From Angustibacter sp049994355 (GTDB taxonomy: Bacteria > Actinomycetota > Actinomycetes > Actinomycetales > Angustibacteraceae): a stretch of DNA of 64,000 nucleotides. Of this stretch, positions 8,004 to 16,322 are shown one piece after another. The stretch spans positions 3,782,001-3,846,000 of the forward strand of contig NZ_CP188257.1 in the NCBI RefSeq assembly GCF_049994355.1. The letters are read 5' to 3'. Within the stretch, counting starts at the first letter, position 1. The number at the start of each line of letters is the position of its first letter. Both the position numbers and the translations under genes were made by a program. The notes below the pieces were generated by a model that was not told the origin of the DNA, ran no database searches, and saw only the letters and a program-made list of their open reading frames with translations.

Positions 8004-9266
8004 GTGACCTCCACCGGAAACCTCTCCCGCCGCCGCTTCCTCGGTGGCCTCGGAGCCGCCGGGGCTGGCGTCGGCCTCGGCGCGGTGGCGATCGCTGCGC
8101 ACGCCGAGACGCCGGACGCAGCCACCAGCGCTGCGTCCGGCGTCGACGCGGGCGCCCGGGTGGACTTCCACGGCCGGCACCAGGCCGGGATCGGGACGCC
8201 GTCCCCGGACCGGCTGGCATTCGCCGCCTTCGACGTGACCACCAAGGACGCCGACGCGCTGCGCCGGGTGCTGACGGACTGGACCGCTGCGGCCGTCGCG
8301 ATGACCCGTGGCGTGCCGGTGCCGGGCAACTCCGACGACCTGGCCGCTCCCCCGGCCGACACCGGCGAGGCGCGCGGCCTGCCGCCGTCCGCGCTGACCG
8401 TGACGGTCGGCTTCGGCCCGTCGTTGTTCGACCAGCGGTTCGGGCTGGCCGGACGCCGGCCCGCCGCGCTCGAGCCCATCCCCGCGCTGCCCGGCGACGA
8501 GCTGCAGGCGCAGCGCTGCGACGGCGACCTGGTGATCCAGGCCTGCTCCAACGACCCCCAGGTCGCCTTCCACGTGATCCGCAACCTGGCCAGGATCGGC
8601 AGCGGAGCGGTCGCCATGCGGTGGTCTCAGCTCGGCTTCGGCCGCACGTCGTCCACCAGCAGCAGCCAGGCCACACCGCGCAACCTGATGGGCTTCAAGG
8701 ACGGCACCCGCAACATCCACGGCGAGGACACCGCCGCGATGGACTCGCACGTCTGGGTGGGCGCCGAGGGCGACCAGGACTGGATGCGCGGCGGCACATA
8801 CCTGGTCTCGCGCCGGATCCGGATGCTGATCGAGTCCTGGGACCGCGACTACCTCGCCGACCAGCAGGCCGTCTTCGGCCGGCACAAGGTCAGCGGTGCG
8901 CCACTGACCGGCACCGACGAGTTCGACGCGCCGGATTACCACGCCAAGGGCTCGGACGGCGAGCCGGTGATCGCGCAGGACGCGCACATCCGGCTGGTCA
9001 GCCCGGAGAACAACAACGGGCTGCGGATCCTGCGGCGCGGGTTCTCCTACACCGACGGCATCGACGACATCGGGCTGCTGGACGCCGGCCTGTTCTTCAT
9101 CGCGTTCCAGCAGGACCCGCGCAAGCAGTTCGTTCCGTTGCAGCGCAAGATCGGCCGGATGGACGCGCTGAACGAGTACATCAAGCACACCGGCAGCGGC
9201 CTGTGGGCATGCCCGCCCGGACTGGTGGACGACGGCAGGACCTGGGCCGACCAGCTCTTCGGCTGA
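8004..9266 (+). CDS. efeB: EfeB Dyp-type haem peroxidase (deferrochelatase), Tat-exported
   Basis: Haem peroxidase of the DyP family that supports iron uptake outside the membrane, either by oxidising Fe(II) or removing iron from haem. The 420-residue protein has a twin-arginine signal (RRRFLGG at residues 9-15 followed by a Gly/Ala-rich hydrophobic stretch), meaning it is exported folded with cofactor. The DyP signature GFKDGTRN lies near residue 230, with the catalytic Asp233. The GTG start at 8004 has AAGGGA upstream. It is third in the efeUOB operon, 41 bases after efeO. No clear terminator follows; a short CTGGCGCCAG palindrome near 9281 is the only structure seen. Confidence 0.95.
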   Translation: MTSTGNLSRRRFLGGLGAAGAGVGLGAVAIAAHAETPDAATSAASGVDAGARVDFHGRHQAGIGTPSPDRLAFAAFDVTTKDADALRRVLTDWTAAAVAMTRGVPVPGNSDDLAAPPADTGEARGLPPSALTVTVGFGPSLFDQRFGLAGRRPAALEPIPALPGDELQAQRCDGDLVIQACSNDPQVAFHVIRNLARIGSGAVAMRWSQLGFGRTSSTSSSQATPRNLMGFKDGTRNIHGEDTAAMDSHVWVGAEGDQDWMRGGTYLVSRRIRMLIESWDRDYLADQQAVFGRHKVSGAPLTGTDEFDAPDYHAKGSDGEPVIAQDAHIRLVSPENNNGLRILRRGFSYTDGIDDIGLLDAGLFFIAFQQDPRKQFVPLQRKIGRMDALNEYIKHTGSGLWACPPGLVDDGRTWADQLFG

Positions 9267-9614
9267 TCCTCGGAAACGTCCTGGCGCCAGGCTCGTCATG
9301 GCAGGGAACGCCGGATCTGGTTTCAACGGCGACTGAGCTGCCCGATCCCCCAATTCGGACCCACAGACGGCCGTGCATGCCCCATTCCGCCCAGAATGCC
9401 TCACCGGTCGGGCGCATGCCCCGGTCCAAGACTCACGGACGGTTGTGATCATGCTGCGGTCGGTCGGCGGTCGTGCCGGCGCCGTGGCGGCACGGCGGGA
9501 ACCGCTGTCGGCGGCCTGAGGCTGGAGCGTCGCCGCTCGCTCCTGGGGTGAGCGCGGGTGCGCCGTGGGCGGAAGCGGTCGCGGCATCGGGGGACGCCCG
9601 GCAGGCTTGGCGGC
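9267..9614. other. Non-coding gap between efeB and the methyltransferase gene
   Basis: No convincing gene was found on either strand in these 348 bases. The only structure noted is the 10-bp palindrome CTGGCGCCAG about 15 bases after efeB. It presumably contains the end of the efe transcript and the promoter of the next gene. Confidence 0.5.
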
Positions 9615-10403
9615 ATGGACCTGGGGTTTCGCGGTGAGGTGGCCGTGCTGTACGCGCGCTACCGGCATGGGTACCCACCGGCGGTGCTCGACGCCCTAGT
9701 GGCCGCGTTCGGGCTGACCGGTGACGACGTGGTGGTCGACCTGGGGTGCGGGACGGGCCAGCTCGCGCTGCCGATGGCCAGGCGGGTGCGGGCCGTCCTC
9801 GGTGTCGACCCCGAGCCGGACATGGTCGGGCTGGCCCGGGCCGCTGCCGCGGAGCTCGGCGTGCGCAACGTGAGCTGGCTGGTGGGCGCGGACTCGGACG
9901 TCCCGGCGCTGGCCGCGCTGCTCGGAGAGCGGACAGTGGGGGCGATCACCATCGGGCAGGCGCTGCACTGGATGGACCACGAGCGACTGTTCCGCGAGGC
10001 GCGGCCGCTGCTGCGGCCCGGTGGCGGGGTGGCGGTGCTGGCCAACGGGACGCCGCTGTGGTTGCAGGACAGCGGCTGGTCGCGCGCGCTGCGGGAGTTC
10101 CTGCAGGACTGGTTCGGCAAGCGGCTGACCGCCACATGCGGCACGGACGAGGCGACGCGGCAGCGGTACCGCGCCGCGCTGGCCGCCGCCGGCTACGAGA
10201 CGAGCACGACGAGTGCCGAGTACCAATGCCTGCTCGACGTCGACCGGATCGTCGGCGGGGTACTTTCCGCGGTGCCGGTGGACGGGCTGCCGCCGCCGGA
10301 CCGCCGGGCGGCCTTCGCTCGCGGGATCGACGAGGCGCTGCGGCGGCACGCGCCGTACGAGGAGCACGTCCGGGTGTCCGTCCTGACCGGCCGCGTCGAC
10401 TAG
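9615..10403 (+). CDS. Class I SAM-dependent methyltransferase
   Basis: A 262-residue methyltransferase with the Rossmann-type SAM fold. Motif I is VVDLGCGTGQLALPMA at about residues 40-55, followed by the acidic residue of motif II in GVDPEPDMV, and GQALHWMDHERLFREA for the motif IV/V region that is typical of the UbiE/methyltransferase type 11 group. The ATG at 9615 is favoured because the conserved region starts soon after, although the frame is open 19 codons upstream. It stands alone between efeB and a small hypothetical gene, so the context gives no substrate. The acceptor (small metabolite, quinone or other) is unknown. Confidence 0.85.
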   Translation: MDLGFRGEVAVLYARYRHGYPPAVLDALVAAFGLTGDDVVVDLGCGTGQLALPMARRVRAVLGVDPEPDMVGLARAAAAELGVRNVSWLVGADSDVPALAALLGERTVGAITIGQALHWMDHERLFREARPLLRPGGGVAVLANGTPLWLQDSGWSRALREFLQDWFGKRLTATCGTDEATRQRYRAALAAAGYETSTTSAEYQCLLDVDRIVGGVLSAVPVDGLPPPDRRAAFARGIDEALRRHAPYEEHVRVSVLTGRVD

Positions 10404-10693
10404 CCGGCAGGCGTCGTTGGAGGCCTCGATACCGCTGGTCGAACCAAACTCACGTCGCGATCGCTGAGTGCGATCAGTGCACGGAACGGATTGGCACGGA
10501 TGCATATCGGGCGAATCCGGACGTTGCGCCGACCTCGCCTGGGGCACGGAGCTCAGTCACAAAGCCACAGCAGCACACCGTTCGGCCGCGATGCGGATGC
10601 TCGGCTGGCGCGTCATCTCGCCGCTTGACGGCGCGCTTCAAGGGAACGCCGGGGATACGTCTCACGCGGGTGCCCTTCTCGTAACGTGTTCGC

Positions 10694-10975
10694 ATGTCGC
10701 GATTTGAATATGACGAGGAAGCCGGTCAACGACTGCACATGGATGTTGTGCACGAAATGGACGACCTAGCTGACTCAGGATCGAACTGGGTGGACGCGAT
10801 GCGTCGCCTCAACGCGATCGACGATCCGCTCGCTCGCAGGCTCCTCGCCCTACACCGCGACTGCGGATCCGGCTCGGGAGAGTGCGACTGCGGCGACGAT
10901 GAACCCGGCGAGCGGCAAGGCTGGGGCTGCGAGACAACTGCGCTCATCGCAAGCCACTTTGGAGTCGACTACTAG
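10694..10975 (+). CDS. Small Cys-containing hypothetical protein
   Basis: A 93-residue acidic protein with no recognised family. The N-terminal two thirds look helical (VVHEMDDLADSGSNWVDAMRRL), and the C-terminal third holds four cysteines spaced C-x7-C-x-C-x14-C among Gly and Asp residues, which could bind a metal. The ATG at 10694 sits 7 bases after TAACGT, a good -10 element for a leaderless transcript. Codon use is less GC-biased than in the neighbouring housekeeping genes, consistent with an acquired gene. It is coding with moderate confidence, judged on composition and start context only. Confidence 0.55.
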   Translation: MSRFEYDEEAGQRLHMDVVHEMDDLADSGSNWVDAMRRLNAIDDPLARRLLALHRDCGSGSGECDCGDDEPGERQGWGCETTALIASHFGVDY

Positions 10976-11167
10976 GGGTGCCCGTCCCTGAGGCTGACCT
11001 GCGTCACACCGCCGCATGCCGGACGGCCGTTGAGTATCCGGTCATGCCGCTCGCCGCGCCGAGACGCCGCCAGTGAGGGAGCGCGATTGGTGACGCTGCG
11101 GTGGTAGCGCGGCCGCCCAGGTCGGTCGTACGGTCATGTAGGAATCCCTACACCGCCGAGATGTGCC

Positions 11168-12058
11168 ATGAGCCAGATCCGCGCCGCCGCCGCCGCTGCC
11201 CTGGTGGCCCTCGCCCTCACCGCGGGGTGCAACGCCGGAGACAGCACGGATAGAGCTGGCGATACGAGCTCGCTGACGTCCAGGTCCCCAGCCGGTCGGG
11301 TCACGCCCGCCCTGGACTCCATCGCCGTCCTCGGTCACTCCGGGGCCACGGGCACGATGAGCGACGTCCACGACGTCGGACGGGACGCGCACGAGAACTC
11401 GTGGGCCACGGGCGAGAACCCGGCCGTGCAGAGCATCTACTGGCGGTTGCTCCAGACCCACCCGGCAATGCGCGGCCACAACTACGACGAGGCGGTCAAC
11501 GGGACCAAGGTCGACGCCCTGGACGGTCAGCTGCTGACGCTGCTGGCCGAGGCCGACCCGCTGCCCGACGTCCTCCTGGTGCAGAGCATCGACAACGACA
11601 TGCGCTGCGACGGGACGGACCCGCAGAACTACGGCCCGTACGGCGCTGCTCTCGACGAGGCGATCAGCCAGATGCAGACCGCGATCCCCGGCGTGCAGGT
11701 GTTCCTGGTCAGCCAGTGGGCCACCGTCGCCGGCTGGACAACATGGGCGGCGCACCGGCAGGACCTGGTGACCGACAACACCGGCACCGGTCCGTGCGGG
11801 GTCTTCGACGCCAGCGGCGCGGTCCGGCCGGCCGGTGTCCAGTCCATGCAGGAGATCGTCGACACCTACTGGCGCACCGTCGTCCAGGTCTGCAGCAAGC
11901 ACCCCGGTTGCTACACCGACGGCGGGGCCGAGCAGGCGTTCACCGTCACCGACCGCGACCTCGCGGCCGACGGCAACCACCTGTCGATCGCCGGCCACCA
12001 CAAGTTCGCCGCCATCGCCTGGCGCACCCTCCCCCCGCAGATCACCCAGCGGCCCTGA
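11168..12058 (+). CDS. SGNH/GDSL-family hydrolase lipoprotein
   Basis: A 296-residue secreted lipoprotein (lipobox LTAGC, Cys21) with an SGNH-hydrolase fold. Block I appears as VLGHSGATG, with His replacing the usual Asp of GDS but the nucleophile Ser kept. Block III is represented by QSIDND, and block V by DGNHLSIAGH, with the catalytic Asp-x2-His arrangement. Such enzymes are esterases or acetyl-esterases acting at the cell surface on lipids, glycans or acylated polymers. Six cysteines in the mature part (DMRCDG, GPCGVF, QVCSKHPGCY) suggest disulphides. It stands alone, convergent with the acetyltransferase-lipoprotein pair. The substrate is unknown. Confidence 0.8.
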   Translation: MSQIRAAAAAALVALALTAGCNAGDSTDRAGDTSSLTSRSPAGRVTPALDSIAVLGHSGATGTMSDVHDVGRDAHENSWATGENPAVQSIYWRLLQTHPAMRGHNYDEAVNGTKVDALDGQLLTLLAEADPLPDVLLVQSIDNDMRCDGTDPQNYGPYGAALDEAISQMQTAIPGVQVFLVSQWATVAGWTTWAAHRQDLVTDNTGTGPCGVFDASGAVRPAGVQSMQEIVDTYWRTVVQVCSKHPGCYTDGGAEQAFTVTDRDLAADGNHLSIAGHHKFAAIAWRTLPPQITQRP

Positions 12059-12332
12059 CCGGAATCTTCACGCTCCGGGGTACGGGTAACGGGGCCGCTA
12101 TCGACAAGTGCTACCGAGTCTCAACGGGCTGCTCTACCTCGACCTCGCAGAGAGCGACAACGAAGCGGCTCTTGGACTGAAGCTTCTGAGTCTGCGGTCG
12201 TTGCCGGACGACTTGCGTCATTCCGCCGCCTGTCGGCGCCGGCAGTTCGTCCGGATCCGGGATCCGGTGCCTGTCTTCGGCGGTCGGGTACAGCTAGCCG
12301 CGCACGGGTCGGCGCCGGGGGCGAAAGCGCGC

Positions 12333-12938
12333 TCAGTCCGGGGAAACGCCGAACCCGGTTTCGCGGATGATTTTGGCTGGGACGCCGGCGACGATCACGT
12401 TGGCTGGTACGTCGCGGGTCACGACGGCGCCGGCGCCGACGATTGCTCCGTCGCCGATGGTGACCCCGGGGACGATGGTGACGGCGGCGCCGAGCCAGAC
12501 CTTGCGGCCGATGCGGATCGGTCCGGGCACCATGTCGGCTCGTCGGCCGGGGTCGACGTGATGGTTCAGAGTGGTCAGAGTGCTCCCGTGCCCGATGAGG
12601 GTGCCGTCCCCGATGCTGATGCCGCCGGTGTCCTGGAAGCGGCATCCGAGGTTGATGAAGACGTGCTTGCCGAGGGTCAGGTTCTTGCCGAACTCGCTGT
12701 AGAACGGTGGAAAGACCGTCACCGACTCGTCGACTTCTTTGCCGGTGAGCTCGGTCAGTAGGGCGCGGACCTCCTCGGGTGTGCGGTATCCGGTGTTGAT
12801 GTCGGCGACGATCCGCAGGGCGTCCTGCGCGGCGCCATGCATGAACCGATGGTGCTGAGAGCCGCCCTCGATGGGGCCGCCGCTCTTCACGTGGGCGAGG
12901 AAGTCCGCCAGGTCAGTCGTGGGCGGGAGGTCAGTCAC
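12333..12938 (-). CDS. Hexapeptide-repeat sugar O-acetyltransferase (LacA/Maa-like)
   Basis: A 201-residue acetyl-CoA-dependent O-acetyltransferase with an N-terminal Mac-type helical region and a left-handed beta-helix made of hexapeptide repeats (ISIGDGTLIGHGSTL, VWLGAAVTIVPGVTIGDGAIVGAGAVV). The catalytic histidine of the family lies in TLNHHVDP. It is closest in layout to galactoside and maltose O-acetyltransferases and NodL. The GTG at 12938 overlaps the stop of the upstream cyclophilin-like gene (GTGACTGA), so translation is coupled; the frame is open further upstream but that part is only the shadow of the neighbouring gene. Together with the lipoprotein and alcohol dehydrogenase it forms a short minus-strand operon. 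The acceptor is unknown. Confidence 0.88.
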   Translation of the reverse strand: MTDLPPTTDLADFLAHVKSGGPIEGGSQHHRFMHGAAQDALRIVADINTGYRTPEEVRALLTELTGKEVDESVTVFPPFYSEFGKNLTLGKHVFINLGCRFQDTGGISIGDGTLIGHGSTLTTLNHHVDPGRRADMVPGPIRIGRKVWLGAAVTIVPGVTIGDGAIVGAGAVVTRDVPANVIVAGVPAKIIRETGFGVSPD

Positions 12939-13476
12939 CGAGCGCCTCGACTCTCGCTGTGATCGGGCCCTCGAGTTCGGAGATACGCTGCGCGGCGTCG
13001 CCGTCGAGCTGGCCGAGGATGACGATCCCTGGGAAGTAGGACTGGTCGCCGTAGTAGAGCACGAGATCGTGCCCGGGGGCGTAATAGCCCAGGTCGTCCA
13101 CGTCGGGGTCCGCTCCGTCGGGCTGTCCGGCCAAGGAGAGCGGTGACGGGAGCCTGCCGGTCTTCTCGACCCCACCATGATCGACCATGGAGATTCTCAC
13201 CGGCAGCTGCGCGACCAGATCGCGGGCCGCCGCGCTCTCGTTAAGGGTCGCGTCGATGGGTTGGTCGCCGATGGTGATCTGGATCTTCACCCTGTCCTCC
13301 TCGGGCGTGTCGTTGCGAGTGGTGCTGGTGGACCTTGTCGGGTTGCTGTCGGCCGCCGCAGGCGGGGTTGCCTCGCTGTCGGGCTCGATATCGCCACACC
13401 CGACCAGGGCGATGGTCGCGGACAGGGCCGCGGTCAGCAGCGCGCGTGACGCGGTGGGCGAGGTCATCGTGCGCAT
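12931..13476 (-). CDS. Cyclophilin-like fold lipoprotein
   Basis: A 181-residue lipoprotein (lipobox LVGC, Cys27) with a Ser/Thr/Pro-rich linker and a C-terminal cyclophilin-like domain (about residues 62-178). The domain is recognisable from ITIGDQPIDATLNESAAARDL, the DLGYYAPGHDLVLYYGD stretch and the PGIVILGQLDGD strand. Members of this family have the cyclophilin barrel but usually lack prolyl isomerase residues, and their role is not established. The gene overlaps the acetyltransferase start by eight bases and follows the alcohol dehydrogenase on the same strand (19 bases apart). This trio recurs widely in bacteria beside cupin and reductase genes, as it does here. Confidence 0.82.
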   Translation of the reverse strand: MRTMTSPTASRALLTAALSATIALVGCGDIEPDSEATPPAAADSNPTRSTSTTRNDTPEEDRVKIQITIGDQPIDATLNESAAARDLVAQLPVRISMVDHGGVEKTGRLPSPLSLAGQPDGADPDVDDLGYYAPGHDLVLYYGDQSYFPGIVILGQLDGDAAQRISELEGPITARVEALGD

Positions 13477-13495
13477 CAGGTCTCCGCCGGGGCGC

Positions 13496-14515
13496 TCACA
13501 GGGTGAGCAGGACCTTGGTCGCCGTGCGCTCGTCCATGGCCTGGTAGCCCTCGGCGGCCTGCTCCAGCGGCAGGGTGAGGTCGAAGACCTTGCCGGGGTT
13601 GATCTTGCGGTCCCAGATCAGCTGGAGCAGCTCGGGCAGGAACCGGCGCACCGGGGCGGGGCCGCCGTGGAGGTGTACGCCGGCCATGAAGAGCTCCTCG
13701 CCGGGGATCGCGACGTCGTGGGAGACGCCCACGAACCCCACGTGGCCACCGGCGCGGGTGGAGTGGATGGCCTGCATCATGGCTTCCTGGGTGCCGACCG
13801 CTTCGATGACCGAGTGCGCACCGAGCCCGCCGGTGAGTTCCTTGACCCTCGCGACACCGTCCTCGCCCCGCTCCTCGACGATGTCGGTGGCCCCGAACTC
13901 CCGCGCCAGCGCCTGGCGGTCGGTGTGGCGGCTGAACGCGATGATGTGTTCGGCGCCGAGCTGCGCGGCGGCCAGGATGCCGAGCAGGCCGACCGCGCCG
14001 TCCCCGACGACTGCAACCGTCTTGCCGGGGCCGGCTTCGGCAGCGACGGCCGCGAACCAACCGGTGCCGAGCACGTCGGAGGCAGCCATCAGGGACGGGA
14101 CGAGGTCCGGTGTCGGCGTGCCGGGGGTCGCCACCAGGGTGCCGTCGGCGAGGGGGATGCGGGCCAGCTCGGACTGGGTGCCGAGGGTGCCCATCAGCAC
14201 ACGGTGCGTGCAGTACGCCTGGTAGCCGGCCCGGCAGATCTCGCAGGTGTTGTCGGAGGCCCAGAACGAGCCGACCACGAAGTCGCCGACCTTGACGCCG
14301 TGGACGTCGGAGCCGATCTGCTCGACGACGCCAACATACTCGTGGCCCATCACTTGGTGGTCGACTGGCTCGGCGCCGCGGTAGGGCCACAGGTCGCTAC
14401 CGCAGATGCAGGTCGCCGACAGGCGGATGATCGCATCGGTCGCCTCGATGATCCTCGGGTCCTCGCGCTCCTCGACCCGGACGTCCCCGGGGCCGTGCAT
14501 CACTACCTGACGCAT
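13496..14515 (-). CDS. Zinc-dependent alcohol dehydrogenase (MDR superfamily)
   Basis: NAD(P)-dependent zinc alcohol dehydrogenase of about 339 residues. Catalytic-zinc ligands are in CICGSDLW and GHEYVGVVEQIG, structural-zinc cysteines occur around NTCEICRAGYQAYC, and the nucleotide-binding GDGAVGLLGILAA lies mid-protein. It probably oxidises or reduces a small alcohol or aldehyde. The ATG at 14515 is chosen because GAGGAG lies just upstream and the conserved MRQVVMHGPGDVRVEE start follows; the frame is open 20 codons further. It is divergent from the MmyB-like regulator at 14689, with 173 bases between, which makes that regulator the obvious candidate controller. Confidence 0.9.
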   Translation of the reverse strand: MRQVVMHGPGDVRVEEREDPRIIEATDAIIRLSATCICGSDLWPYRGAEPVDHQVMGHEYVGVVEQIGSDVHGVKVGDFVVGSFWASDNTCEICRAGYQAYCTHRVLMGTLGTQSELARIPLADGTLVATPGTPTPDLVPSLMAASDVLGTGWFAAVAAEAGPGKTVAVVGDGAVGLLGILAAAQLGAEHIIAFSRHTDRQALAREFGATDIVEERGEDGVARVKELTGGLGAHSVIEAVGTQEAMMQAIHSTRAGGHVGFVGVSHDVAIPGEELFMAGVHLHGGPAPVRRFLPELLQLIWDRKINPGKVFDLTLPLEQAAEGYQAMDERTATKVLLTL

Positions 14516-14688
14516 CGCGAGCTGCTCCTCTTCGTCGCTTCGTCTCACCTTGTCGTGACACCGTCGGGGCGCCACGGCATCGAGTGAACCCGCTAGCCGC
14601 TCGGGCTGGAAGTCACTGTCGATAGGTGTACTGACAGGGCATCCCTCGCGGCTCTGGTCCGAGCTGGAGGCGGCCTAGGCTCGACGTC

Positions 14689-15588
14689 GTGGACAACCGC
14701 CAGGACGTGCGCCAAGAGGTGCGTGAGTTCCTCACCACCCGCCGCGCTCGAATCACCCCGGACCAGGTGGGCCTGCCGACCACCAGCAGCCGCCGGGTGC
14801 CCGGACTGCGTCGCAGCGAGGTCGCCTCACTGGCTGGCCTGAGCGTCGAGTACTACGCCCGCCTCGAACGCGGCCAGATCGCAGGTGCGTCCGCGGGGGT
14901 GCTCGACGCCCTTGCCCGCGCACTCCAGCTCGACGAGACCGAGCGCGCCCACCTGCTCGACCTCGCGCGGGCCGCCGACGGCATCCCAACCTCGGGCCGG
15001 CCCCGTCGGCGTACCGCCAACAAGGCGGCGTCCCGGCTCAACCTGCGGTGGGCACTGGAGGCGATCACCGACGGCGTCGCGTTCGTCCGCGACCCGCATC
15101 AGAACATGCTTGCCACCAATGCGCTGGGTCGGGCGTTCTACTCACCGGTGATCGGCGATGGCGGCCGGATGCCGAACCTGGCGAGGTTCCAGTTCCTCGA
15201 CCCGGCCTCGCGCGACTTCTACCCCGACTGGGACCTGTTCGCCGAAATGTGCGTCGGGATCATGCGCACCGAGGCCGGGCGCGACCCCCACGACCGGGGA
15301 CTGCAGGATCTCGTCGGTGAGCTGTCCACCCAGAGCGAGACCTTTCGGCGTCTGTGGGCTGACCACAACGTCCGCACCCATGGTGCCGGCACCAAGCGGT
15401 TCCACCACCCGGTCGTCGGCGAGCTGACCCTCGCCTACGAGGAGCTCGCCATCACGGCCGAACCCGGCCTCGTGCTGATGGTGTACACCGCCGAGCCCGG
15501 CTCCCCCTCGGCCGAACGCCTCCGTCTGCTCGCCTCCTGGGCAGCACCCGCAGACCTGTCCCCAAACAACCCCTCCACGCACACCTAG
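14689..15588 (+). CDS. XRE-family regulator with MmyB-like ligand-binding domain
   Basis: A 299-residue transcriptional regulator with an N-terminal XRE helix-turn-helix (about residues 20-85: RRVPGLRRSEVASLAGLSVEYYARLERG, split here as the classic recognition helix with YYARLE) and a C-terminal MmyB/PAS-like domain that binds a small hydrophobic ligand (DGVAFVRDPHQNMLATN through LTLAYEELAI). The GTG start at 14689 follows a GTCGTG context without a strong ribosome site. It is divergent from the alcohol dehydrogenase operon and 10 bases upstream of a cupin gene. In actinobacteria such regulators usually control adjacent short-chain or alcohol dehydrogenase genes; this is inference for this locus. 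Confidence 0.9.
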   Translation: MDNRQDVRQEVREFLTTRRARITPDQVGLPTTSSRRVPGLRRSEVASLAGLSVEYYARLERGQIAGASAGVLDALARALQLDETERAHLLDLARAADGIPTSGRPRRRTANKAASRLNLRWALEAITDGVAFVRDPHQNMLATNALGRAFYSPVIGDGGRMPNLARFQFLDPASRDFYPDWDLFAEMCVGIMRTEAGRDPHDRGLQDLVGELSTQSETFRRLWADHNVRTHGAGTKRFHHPVVGELTLAYEELAITAEPGLVLMVYTAEPGSPSAERLRLLASWAAPADLSPNNPSTHT

Positions 15589-15598
15589 AAGGAACCTG

Positions 15599-16012
15599 AT
15601 GCAGATCACGCGCAGCTCGATCGACACCGCGAAGGGCCCGACCGACTGGTTCACCGGCGACGTCTACATCGACTCCGTCGCCGCCGCGCCGACTCCGTCG
15701 CGGGTGACGGCGAACCTCGTCCATTTCATGCCCGGAGCCCGTACTCACTGGCACCGCCACCCGCTGAGCCAGACCGTCTTCGTCACCGAAGGCGTCGGCC
15801 GGTGCCAGCGTCGCGGCGGACCCGTGGAGGTCATCCGCCCCGGCGACCGCGTCCTCTTCGAGGCCGACGAGGAACACTGGCACGGCGCCGCACCCAACCG
15901 GCTCATGGTGCACGTCGCCATCAACGAAGCAGACGACCAGCACGACGTCGTCCACTGGCTCCAGCCCGTTACCGACGACGAGTACGAAGCAGCGCTCGGG
16001 CTCCAGGACTGA
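15599..16012 (+). CDS. Cupin-domain protein
   Basis: A 137-residue single-domain cupin. Cupin motif 1 is visible in GARTHWHRHPLSQTVFVTEG (metal ligands His-x-His and the following Glu) and motif 2 in RPGDRVLFEADEEHWHGA. Proteins of this type bind Mn, Fe or Zn and act as isomerases, dioxygenases or non-enzymatic binders. It lies 10 bases after the MmyB-like regulator with AAGGAA upstream of the ATG, so they share a transcript. Its co-occurrence with alcohol dehydrogenase, cyclophilin-like protein and acetyltransferase is common in bacteria, but the pathway is unresolved. Confidence 0.88.
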   Translation: MQITRSSIDTAKGPTDWFTGDVYIDSVAAAPTPSRVTANLVHFMPGARTHWHRHPLSQTVFVTEGVGRCQRRGGPVEVIRPGDRVLFEADEEHWHGAAPNRLMVHVAINEADDQHDVVHWLQPVTDDEYEAALGLQD

Positions 16013-16322
16013 CAAGGCAGCAACAGCCAGGTCGCCCACGAAACCGACCTCGTCGCTCGCTGCGCCATGCCGCCCATCCAGATCTGAGCGCGATGCGCCT
16101 GTTCGACGGGTGCGTCACACCGCCGCAATCGTGCGGGCGGCCGACGGTCGCACGGCGGCCGGCACCGGCGAACTCAGATGCGGGACCACCCCTACCTGAG
16201 ACGCGAAGGCAGGGTGCGGGAGCCTCCGGGCCCAAGTCAACGCCGTCCGATCGAGGGCAGTTGCGCGGTCGTTGCGTATGGTCCGGACCACGCCGGCAAC
16301 AGGCCTCAGTCGTGGAGTCTTG
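16013..16322. other. Non-coding gap between convergent cupin and metalloprotease genes
   Basis: No gene could be supported here. The stretch TGCGTCACACCGCCGCA at 16111-16127 is identical to one at 11000-11016 in another intergenic gap. GC-rich complementary runs (GGCGGCC) follow it, but no clear terminator with a run of T is present. Confidence 0.45.

Noticed and set aside
10468..10707. A 79-codon plus-strand frame overlapping the start of the small Cys-rich gene
   Set aside because: No ribosome site, no recognisable composition, and it overlaps a better candidate in another frame.
12939..13178. Upstream extension of the acetyltransferase by 80 codons
   Set aside because: The extension is Ser/Thr/Pro-rich out-of-frame sequence of the cyclophilin-like gene; the acetyltransferase fold begins after GTG 12938.
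16100..16200. Possible rho-independent terminator between the cupin and metalloprotease genes
   Set aside because: GC-rich complementary stretches exist, but no continuous stem of convincing length or T tract was found.
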